Shown here: positions 57,887 to 64,000 of the stretch, one piece after another
Layout: every line of letters starts with the position of its first letter
Position numbering within the stretch: the first letter of the stretch is position 1
Assembly (NCBI RefSeq): GCF_000369625.1
Contig: NZ_KB850113.1
Location: 62,001 to 126,000 of the forward strand
Length of the DNA stretch: 64,000 nucleotides
Source of the DNA: Acinetobacter variabilis
GTDB taxonomy: Bacteria; Pseudomonadota; Gammaproteobacteria; Pseudomonadales; Moraxellaceae
Direction: 5' to 3'
The notes under the pieces: model-generated
Told to the model about the DNA's origin: nothing
The model's input: the letters and a program-made list of their open reading frames with translations, nothing else
The model's database searches: none
Program-made: the position numbers and the translations under genes

Positions 57887-58735
57887 ATGTGCCAGCTACT
57901 GGGAATGAATTGTGCGACACCAACAGATATTACCTTTTCATTTCGAGGTTTTTCTCAGCGGGCGGGGATTACCTCAGATCATTCTGATGGTTTTGGGATT
58001 GCTTTCTTTGAAGATAAGGCTTGCCGATTATTCGTTGATAATCAGTCTGCTGTTGAGTCACCGATTGCAGAACTGGTGCGTAATTATCCGATCAAATCCC
58101 GTAATGTGATTGCACATATCCGTAAGGCGACACAGGGCAAAATTAATCTTGAAAATTCGCATCCGTTTAGCCGTGAATTATGGGGACGAGAATGGATCTT
58201 TGCCCATAATGGTGATTTAAAAGATTTTTTACCTGAGCTTTCGGGCCGTTTTACGCCAGTTGGGAATACTGACAGTGAGCGCGCTTTCTGTTATTTGCTG
58301 GATCAACTGGTGAAACGGTTTGGTTATGATGAACCGAAGCTGGATCAGGTCTTTGATTTGCTGGCTGATATTTCTCCATCCATTGCAGAGCATGGCACTT
58401 TTAATTTCTGTCTGTCCAATGGTCAGGCATTATTTACCTATGCAACGACTAAACTGCATTGGCTGGTGCGTGAATATCCATTTAAGCCCGCCCAACTCAT
58501 TGATATCGAAGTTGAAGTGGATTTTAGTCAGGTCACCACGCCTGAAGATCGGGTCGCTGTGATTACTACGGAACCGCTAACGCAGAATGAAGAATGGACA
58601 GCATTTCAAGAAGGTGAAATGATTTTGTTCAGAGATGGAGCCAAATATCGTTCTCAATTGACACATGTCGCCCGTCTGGAAAGAGAGCGTCTGGATCCTT
58701 CGCTAAAACGGGTGACTAAAGCAGATTTATATTAA
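57887..58735 (+). CDS. Class II glutamine amidotransferase, YafJ-like
   Basis: 282 residues. The ATG at 57887 places the catalytic Cys second (MCQLLGMN), as N-terminal nucleophile enzymes need; an upstream ATG (57878) would not. Colinear with E. coli YafJ: SDGFGIAFFEDKACR, NVIAHIRKATQGKI, FAHNGDLKDF, VGNTDSERAFCYLL. Glutamine amide is hydrolysed, but the ammonia acceptor is unknown. Confidence 0.9.
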   Translation: MCQLLGMNCATPTDITFSFRGFSQRAGITSDHSDGFGIAFFEDKACRLFVDNQSAVESPIAELVRNYPIKSRNVIAHIRKATQGKINLENSHPFSRELWGREWIFAHNGDLKDFLPELSGRFTPVGNTDSERAFCYLLDQLVKRFGYDEPKLDQVFDLLADISPSIAEHGTFNFCLSNGQALFTYATTKLHWLVREYPFKPAQLIDIEVEVDFSQVTTPEDRVAVITTEPLTQNEEWTAFQEGEMILFRDGAKYRSQLTHVARLERERLDPSLKRVTKADLY

Positions 58736-58755
58736 GTCTGGTTAAAATCCGATAT

Positions 58756-58788
58756 TAAAAAACAGGACATCGCTCCTGTTTTTTTTGA
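58756..58788 (+). terminator. Intrinsic terminator after the amidotransferase
   Basis: AAAAAACAGGA, six-base loop, TCCTGTTTTTTTT. Confidence 0.9.
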
Positions 58789-59030
58789 ATTTGATATTTA
58801 TTTTATAGTGAAATCATTAAAATAAATAAACCATGAAATATAAAATCGATTAAAAAATACTTTATTCTTGTGGTCGGGTTTAAAATATAATTGATTGGAT
58901 AAACAAGGATTTACATTAATTAAATAGAAAATAAGCTGAAAACCAACTGATTTACTTCATTTTTATTTAAATTAATTAGATATATGATCTTTTTCAAGCG
59001 ATAAATCATTAATATCAATAGGTGGTCGTA

Positions 59031-59486
59031 ATGAAAATGAAATGGGTTCCAGATTATAATACTGGCATCGATGTGATTGACGATCAGCACAAACGAATTC
59101 TCGATTATATCAATGAGATTGATGGAATTGATGCCAATACCGATCGTGCTCGTATTAAACAGATTCTAGAAAATATTATTGATTATACCCAGTCGCATTT
59201 TACCTTTGAAGAATCACTTCAGGAAGAAGCGGGTTATAAATATCGTGTGCCACATAAACGTGTGCATGACCTATTTATTAAAAAGATTGAATCTTATCGT
59301 GACCGTTTTGAATTGGGCCAATCTATTGAAGCGGAATTACATGAAGTATTATCTAAATGGCTGATCAATCATATTCAGCACGATGATGCGGATTATGTCG
59401 GTGCAGTAAAAGAAAATATGATGGGAATTATTAAAGATAAGGAAAAGAAAAAGGGTAAAAACTGGTTTGCCCGTTTCTTCTCATAA
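59031..59486 (+). CDS. Bacteriohemerythrin
   Basis: Diiron oxygen-binding protein of 151 residues. Iron ligands expected at His20 in IDDQHKRILDYINEID, then HFTFEESLQEEAG, HKRVHDLF and HIQHDDADY. AGGTGG five bases upstream supports the ATG at 59031. Cytoplasmic; ends in a Lys-rich segment followed by NWFARFFS, perhaps membrane-touching. Oxygen storage or sensing is known for the family. Confidence 0.93.
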   Translation: MKMKWVPDYNTGIDVIDDQHKRILDYINEIDGIDANTDRARIKQILENIIDYTQSHFTFEESLQEEAGYKYRVPHKRVHDLFIKKIESYRDRFELGQSIEAELHEVLSKWLINHIQHDDADYVGAVKENMMGIIKDKEKKKGKNWFARFFS

Positions 59487-59524
59487 CTCGATTCTTCTTA
59501 AAATAAAGACAAATCGGGAAAATA

Positions 59525-59561
59525 AAAAATAAAGCTTAATAACAAAAATAAAGCTTAATAA
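59525..59561 (+). repeat. Tandem pair of 18-base repeats
   Basis: AAAAATAAAGCTTAATAA occurs twice with a period of 19 bases (59525-59542, 59544-59561), each with a HindIII-type AAGCTT core, between the hemerythrin gene and its terminator. Confidence 0.75.
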
Positions 59562-59573
59562 TAAATTTGCGCA

Positions 59574-59604
59574 GCAAATCACGGGCATGGTGGTTTGCTT
59601 TTTT
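59574..59604 (+). terminator. Intrinsic terminator of the bacteriohemerythrin gene
   Basis: GCAAATCAC, seven-base loop, GTGGTTTGC with one wobble, then six T. Confidence 0.82.
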
Positions 59605-59664
59605 GTTTTTGATTTTCATCGCCTCACAAGGCAAAATAGCGCTAGATTTTTATAGGAATACATC

Positions 59665-60744
59665 ATGCAGGACAATGCTATGTCAAAATGGTTATCGCCT
59701 CTGATGGCTTTCTGTTTATCCTTCCTTATCATTGCGACACTCGCACCGATAACAGGTATTCAGATTGACCGTCAGCTTGATTTCTGGATGTTGTGGTTAG
59801 CGACCATGCTAATACTGGCTCTTCCAGTCTGTTATCTGGAAATTGCTCTGGCGAAACGCTCAAAAACCACTGCACTACAGGCATTGTCGAGCCTTACTCG
59901 TGAAGCTGATAGTTCTCAGCGCTGGCGGATCGTCGGCTGGCTGGCAGTTGTATTTATTCCATTCCTTGCGGGTGCAATGCTCAATTATGCTTCTAATGTG
60001 ATTGCAGTTGCCAATCTCGATGTTCAGCAGCCAGTGATTTTTGCGGTGCTGGCAATTGCTGCATTTGTATTGTCGCTGATACCACGTTTAATTCTGGTTG
60101 GGATCACTGCGATCGGCGTACTTGCATCCTTGATTATGGCGAATGTGATGGGAACTGAATTACCGGCTTGGCAGGTAACACCCTTCCAATTCGTAGAGTG
60201 GGGCAATGCCACTGTATTGGCTTTGGTAGCAAGTGGTCTGGGTATGGGGCTGTATTGGCAATCAAGCTTGGCTGTCGTAAAACAGCAGGATGTTGCGACT
60301 AAAACAGCCGTACCGATTTGGGTGGCGCAGCTATTAGCGATCATCGCCTTTGGTTTCTTTGCAGTGAAAGCTGAAATCCCTGCATTTGCTTTAATCGCAG
60401 CCATTGTCGCAGCCACTGCTTTGCTTATACAAATGGCACGTGAGCAATTACAGCAACGTCAAATAAATATCATTATTCAGTGGGCGATTGTGATTGCTGC
60501 CATCTTGGTCTGGTTAATTCCAAATGTTGCTCCAATTTTCAATAATCTGCTGATTCTTTGGGGACTGGTGATCTGTCTGATTTATGCCTTGTTTGCTGGC
60601 TGGATCATGAAAATCAGTCATTTGCGTAAATCGATGAACTTCAGTTCAGAAGCGGTGTATAACATCTGGCGTATCGCAGTACGTATTGTCTTGCCAGTTG
60701 CAATTATTTTGGCCATTGTTGCTGTACTAGGACAATTTTTCTGA
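59665..60744 (+). CDS. SNF-like multi-pass membrane protein
   Basis: 359 residues and about ten or eleven hydrophobic helices. The early segment LPVCYLEIALAKRSKTTALQAL resembles the start of sodium:neurotransmitter symporters, but the chain is shorter than the usual 440-500 and the N-terminal sodium-site helix is atypical. Its transport activity is not established. Two in-frame ATGs (59665 and 59680). The stop overlaps the rnfH start by one base (TGATG), so the two are translated together. Confidence 0.7.
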   Translation: MQDNAMSKWLSPLMAFCLSFLIIATLAPITGIQIDRQLDFWMLWLATMLILALPVCYLEIALAKRSKTTALQALSSLTREADSSQRWRIVGWLAVVFIPFLAGAMLNYASNVIAVANLDVQQPVIFAVLAIAAFVLSLIPRLILVGITAIGVLASLIMANVMGTELPAWQVTPFQFVEWGNATVLALVASGLGMGLYWQSSLAVVKQQDVATKTAVPIWVAQLLAIIAFGFFAVKAEIPAFALIAAIVAATALLIQMAREQLQQRQINIIIQWAIVIAAILVWLIPNVAPIFNNLLILWGLVICLIYALFAGWIMKISHLRKSMNFSSEAVYNIWRIAVRIVLPVAIILAIVAVLGQFF

Positions 60745-61073
60745 TGACTGAGGCAATGATCTGGGTGACCTATGCTACCTTGGAACAACAGTTTCATATT
60801 GCCGTACCTTTCCAGCCCGACATGACCGCATTGGATGCAATTGAGCAAAGCGGAATCCGTGCACATGTAGAATTGCCTGAACCTCTGAGTCTGGGTATTT
60901 TTGGCGTTAAGCTACAGGATCACACCCAGCCATTGGCAGTAGGGGATCGGGTAGAGATTTATCGTGCTTTAACCATTAATCCCAAGGATATTCGCCGTAA
61001 ACGCGCTGAAAAGAATCCGGTGGGCCGTTATGCCAAAGGTAACCGTTTCAAGCAAAATAAACGTTCCGATTAG
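60744..61073 (+). CDS. rnfH: RnfH family protein
   Basis: 109 residues, ubiquitin-like fold (UPF0125). MIWVTYATLEQQFHIAVPF, LGIFGVKLQDHTQPLAVGDRVEIYRAL are family signatures; a basic tail (RRKRAEKNPVGRYAKGNRF) follows. Usually found beside ratA and bamE; bamE lies across a terminator here. Confidence 0.9.
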   Translation: MTEAMIWVTYATLEQQFHIAVPFQPDMTALDAIEQSGIRAHVELPEPLSLGIFGVKLQDHTQPLAVGDRVEIYRALTINPKDIRRKRAEKNPVGRYAKGNRFKQNKRSD

Positions 61074-61132
61074 TGGAATGTGGCTTTATTGAACAGATGG
61101 TCTGATTATTTGATAAATCAATCTATTTAATT

Positions 61133-61167
61133 AAAAAAACCCCTGATCATACAGGGGTTTTTTTATG
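61133..61167. terminator. Bidirectional terminator between rnfH and bamE
   Basis: AAAAAAACCCCTG, loop, CAGGGGTTTTTTT between convergent genes. Confidence 0.92.
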
Positions 61168-61176
61168 CAAAACCGA

Positions 61177-61575
61177 TTATAGTGGTGGAGCATTTAAGAT
61201 CGCTTCTTTGGAACCTGGTAGACCTGGCTGAGATTCTGGAATGGTTTCCAGACCTTCAATACGTTCTACGATACCAGACTGATTAAAGTAAATTTTTAGA
61301 TGCTGGCCTTGGGCTGCTGGGATCTTGGCTTTTTTAGCATAGGTTCCTGGGGTATAGTTGTAGATGTAGTCCCAGCGTAGCGGATTGAGCGGATCAGATA
61401 CTGTTGGACTACCGAGCAGGAAACGCACCTGTTGGTGGCTCATTCCTACCTGAATTTTAGAGGCTTGTGCTTGAGTTAAAGGTGTTCCTTGAGGAATATC
61501 AACTTTGTACACACCTAATGTCGAACAGCCGACAAGCAATGAAGTGACGAATAACGTCAGCATGATTTTTTGCAT
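61177..61575 (-). CDS. bamE: Outer-membrane assembly lipoprotein BamE
   Basis: 132 residues. Lipobox LLVGC with Cys17 and Ser18, so outer membrane. SmpA/OmlA fold: YKVDIPQGTPLTQAQASKIQVGMS, QQVRFLLGSPTVSDPLNPLRWDY. Accessory part of the BAM complex. Divergent from fur, a conserved arrangement. Confidence 0.95.
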   Translation of the reverse strand: MQKIMLTLFVTSLLVGCSTLGVYKVDIPQGTPLTQAQASKIQVGMSHQQVRFLLGSPTVSDPLNPLRWDYIYNYTPGTYAKKAKIPAAQGQHLKIYFNQSGIVERIEGLETIPESQPGLPGSKEAILNAPPL

Positions 61576-61687
61576 TTTGCTACACTATCCCAAATTAATT
61601 ATGATGCATTTGATCCAAGGATAGATCATACTGCATCTAAACTTTGTTGCCTATTCCAACTTTGATTTTGTTGAGAGACCTTTTTAC

Positions 61688-62125
61688 ATGCCTATTTCAA
61701 ACCAAGATTTACGAAAAGCTGGACTGAAAGTTACCCTTCCACGAATTAAAATATTAGAACTATTAGAAAACTCTAGACAGCATCACCTTAGCGCTGAAGA
61801 CATTTATAAGACTTTACTCGAACAAGGGGAAGATGTGGGTCTTGCAACTGTGTATCGTGTGTTAACACAATTTGAGGCAGCAGGGATTATCGAGCGTCAT
61901 AATTTTGAAAATAATCACTCAGTTTTTGAAATTATGCAAGAAGATCATCACGATCACTTGGTTTGTCAAAATTGCAACAAAGTCGTTGAATTTACAAATG
62001 ATGTTATTGAACATGAACAGCACGAAGTTGCGAAGAAATTTGGTTTTGCATTGACTGGTCATTCACTTAATCTTTACGGTTATTGTGACGCGCCTGAATG
62101 TCAGGAAGCTTACCGTAAGAAATAA
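61688..62125 (+). CDS. fur: Ferric uptake regulator
   Basis: 145 residues. Winged helix (LRKAGLKVTLPRIKILELLE, VGLATVYRVLTQFEAAGII), regulatory metal site HHDHLVCQNCNKVVEF and CDAPEC cysteines. Iron-bound repressor of iron uptake genes; may control tonB-type genes in the genome. No clear Fur box seen in its own 112-base upstream region. Confidence 0.97.
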   Translation: MPISNQDLRKAGLKVTLPRIKILELLENSRQHHLSAEDIYKTLLEQGEDVGLATVYRVLTQFEAAGIIERHNFENNHSVFEIMQEDHHDHLVCQNCNKVVEFTNDVIEHEQHEVAKKFGFALTGHSLNLYGYCDAPECQEAYRKK

Positions 62126-62144
62126 TTCAGTTTTTGGCTGAAAT

Positions 62145-62178
62145 AAAAACAGGCTTTATTAAAAGCCTGTTTTTTTTA
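62145..62178. terminator. Bidirectional terminator between fur and pilU
   Basis: AAAAACAGGCTTT, five-base loop, AAAGCCTGTTTTTTTT. Confidence 0.92.
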
Positions 62179-62192
62179 TGCTTGGAAAATGA

Positions 62193-63314
62193 TCAGGTTT
62201 GACCATCAAAAGTAATATTGGAATGCGCACGTAATAAATGCTCTCCACCTTCTTCTGACAGTTTGATTTGCAGACGCAGGTCGTTTGGTGAGTCAGCATG
62301 TTTTAGTGCATCTTTATAGCTAATCTGCTTGGCCTTATACAGGTCATATAATGCCTGGTCGAAGGTTTGCATGCCCAGTTCACGTGAACGTTTCATCAGA
62401 TCCTTGATCTCATGCACATCACCTTTACGGATCAGATCCGCAATCAATGGCGAATTGATCAGGATTTCAATCGCTGCACGGCGGCCATTACCATCAATGG
62501 TAGGAATCAATTGCTGTGCCACAATGGCTTTCATGTTGAGGGACAGATCCATAAACAGCTGGCTGTGACGGTCGACTTCGAAGAAGTGAATGATACGGTC
62601 GATGGCCTGGTTAGCGTTGTTGGCGTGCAGGGTCGCAAAAACCAGGTGACCGGTTTCCGCAAAGGCAATCGCATAGTCCATGGTTTCGCGAGAACGAATC
62701 TCACCAATCAGAATCACATCTGGTGCCTGACGTAAGGTATTTTTCAATGCCACTTCAAAGGAGTCAGTATCAATGCCGACTTCGCGCTGGGTGATGATAC
62801 AGCCCTTATGCTGGTGCACAAATTCGATCGGGTCTTCAATGGTAATGATATGACCTTTGGAATTTTCATTACGGTAGCCAATCAAAGAGGCGAGGGAAGT
62901 AGATTTACCCGTACCGGTTGCACCTACAAAAATAATGATTCCGCGTTTGGTCATCGCCAGTTCTTTTAGAATAGGCGGTAACTTCAGCTCATCCATAGTC
63001 GGAATGACGGTTTCAATACGGCGCAGCACCATGCCTGGCTGATCACGTTGCTGAAAAGCACTAACACGGAAACGTGCCGATTTGTCGGGGTTGCTGATGG
63101 CGAAGTTACACTCACGTGTGTCAGCAAATTCCTTGCGCTGCTTCTCGGTCATGATTGAGTTAAGTAGCTGCCCCACAGCCGCGCCCGGCAATTTTACCGA
63201 GCCAATCGGTACAATCTGACCGTTAATCTTGATAGAGGGTTCAACATCGGCTGTAATGAACAGATCCGAGGCCTTTTTCTCTACCATATAGTTGAGTAAG
63301 CCGTTAAAGTCCAT
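62193..63314 (-). CDS. pilU: Type IV pilus retraction ATPase PilU
   Basis: Accessory retraction motor, 373 residues. Walker A FVGATGTGKSTSLASLIG (near residue 130), Asp box TIEDPIEFVHQHKGC, Walker B PDVILIGEIRSRETMDYAI, His box GHLVFATLHANNA. Works with PilT in twitching and DNA uptake. Twenty-seven bases after pilT. Confidence 0.95.
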   Translation of the reverse strand: MDFNGLLNYMVEKKASDLFITADVEPSIKINGQIVPIGSVKLPGAAVGQLLNSIMTEKQRKEFADTRECNFAISNPDKSARFRVSAFQQRDQPGMVLRRIETVIPTMDELKLPPILKELAMTKRGIIIFVGATGTGKSTSLASLIGYRNENSKGHIITIEDPIEFVHQHKGCIITQREVGIDTDSFEVALKNTLRQAPDVILIGEIRSRETMDYAIAFAETGHLVFATLHANNANQAIDRIIHFFEVDRHSQLFMDLSLNMKAIVAQQLIPTIDGNGRRAAIEILINSPLIADLIRKGDVHEIKDLMKRSRELGMQTFDQALYDLYKAKQISYKDALKHADSPNDLRLQIKLSEEGGEHLLRAHSNITFDGQT

Positions 63315-63341
63315 GATAAAACCCCAAAAAATTAATTATTT

Positions 63342-64000
63342 TTATAAGAATGATTCAGGCTGTTTTGCTGCAGTACGGGCAACTTGCGGACTGATAATAC
63401 CTTTCGATACCAGCGTTTTCAGACTTTGATCCAGCGTGGTCATGCCATAGTTAGCACCGGTTTGAATCGCAGAGTACATCTGTGCCACTTTGTTTTCACG
63501 GATCAGGTTACGGATGGCTGGAATACCGATCATGATTTCATGTGCAGCCACACGACCACCTCCATTTTTCTTCAACAGGGTTTGTGAAATAACGGCTTGC
63601 AGCGATTCAGACAACATGGCACGGACCATGTCTTTTTCTTCAGCAGGGAACACGTCAATCACACGGTCAATGGTTTTTGCCGCTGAGGTGGTATGCAGGG
63701 TACCGAAGACCAAGTGACCGGTTTCCGCAGCAGTCAATGCCAGACGGATGGTTTCAAGGTCACGCATCTCACCGACCAGAATAATATCCGGGTCTTCACG
63801 TAATGCAGAACGTAATGCTTCATTAAATCCATGCGTGTCACGATGCACTTCACGCTGGTTGATCAGACATTTTTTTGATTGGTGTACAAATTCGATTGGA
63901 TCTTCGACTGTCAGGATATGGTCATAGCGATTGTCATTGATATAGTCCAGCATCGCTGCAAGCGTCGTTGATTTACCCGAACCGGTTGGTCCTGTCACCA
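63342..64000 (-). CDS. pilT: Type IV pilus retraction ATPase PilT (5' end outside window)
   Basis: Main pilus-retraction hexamer. About 219 C-terminal codons are visible, beginning at the Walker A loop (TGPTGSGKSTTLAAM). Then TVEDPIEFVHQSKKC, PDIILVGEMRDLETIRLAL, GHLVFGTLHTTSA and the AIRNLIRENKVAQMYSAIQTG element that is specific to PilT. The N-terminal PAS-like domain is off the right edge. Confidence 0.96.
   Translation of the reverse strand, partial: VTGPTGSGKSTTLAAMLDYINDNRYDHILTVEDPIEFVHQSKKCLINQREVHRDTHGFNEALRSALREDPDIILVGEMRDLETIRLALTAAETGHLVFGTLHTTSAAKTIDRVIDVFPAEEKDMVRAMLSESLQAVISQTLLKKNGGGRVAAHEIMIGIPAIRNLIRENKVAQMYSAIQTGANYGMTTLDQSLKTLVSKGIISPQVARTAAKQPESFL

Noticed and set aside
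61576..61687. Fur box in the bamE-fur spacer
   Set aside because: The AT-rich TTAATTATGATGC stretch matches the Fur consensus too poorly to report.

Overview
The window is chromosomal DNA of a gamma-proteobacterium, almost certainly an Acinetobacter species outside the baumannii core group. The evidence is Acinetobacter-type protein sequences (EF-G, EF-Tu, FabB, MinCDE, PilT/PilU), moderately AT-rich DNA with very AT-rich spacers, and neighbourhoods typical of the genus (rpsL-rpsG-fusA-tuf, fabB next to hemJ, fur next to bamE and pilU). The genus call rests on recognition of sequences, not on a search.

Layout. 1-14935: a divergent locus. On the minus strand a TonB-dependent outer-membrane receptor is followed by its own tonB, exbB and exbD. 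On the plus strand are two tandem peptide-binding proteins, a secreted M3 oligopeptidase, two permeases and a fused double ATPase. Together they encode a whole route from outer membrane to cytoplasm for peptides or peptide-like cargo. The 0.7 kb spacer carries sigma-54-like (-24/-12) elements facing both ways. 14979-20734: rluB, scpB, scpA, yciO and epmC on the minus strand, with three small genes of unknown function. 20834-23938: yceD-rpmF and fabD-fabG-acpP. 24121-29757: a Kbp-like BON/LysM protein, then an Lrp-type regulator divergent from a D-alanine catabolic cluster (dadA, alanine racemase, RidA-like, amino acid permease). 29819-31524: hemJ and fabB. 31800-38034: an EcsC-like protein and the str operon (rpsL, rpsG, fusA, tuf).

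38268-42361: a frameshifted diiron-type gene, rimI, the two N-end-rule aminoacyl transferases bpt and aat, and trxB. 42600-50275: ftsK, a small PA4642-like gene, minE-minD-minC, a voltage-sensor-like membrane protein and a PlsC-type acyltransferase. 50529-56632: an OmpA-like lipoprotein, rep, dut, an algC-type phosphohexomutase and argB. 56716-57694: one intact IS982-family insertion sequence with terminal repeats and a 5-bp target duplication. 57887-64000: a class II amidotransferase, bacteriohemerythrin, an SNF-like membrane protein, rnfH, bamE, fur, pilU and the end of pilT.

Apart from the IS there is no sign of prophage, CRISPR, tRNA or rRNA. Most genes are housekeeping. The most unusual parts are the TonB-to-ABC peptide import locus with its paired sigma-54-like promoters; a set of perfect stem-loops without U-tracts in intercistronic gaps (receptor/tonB, rpsG/fusA, fusA/tuf); an inverted-repeat pair with a nested palindrome between minE and its neighbour; and the frameshift at 38340.
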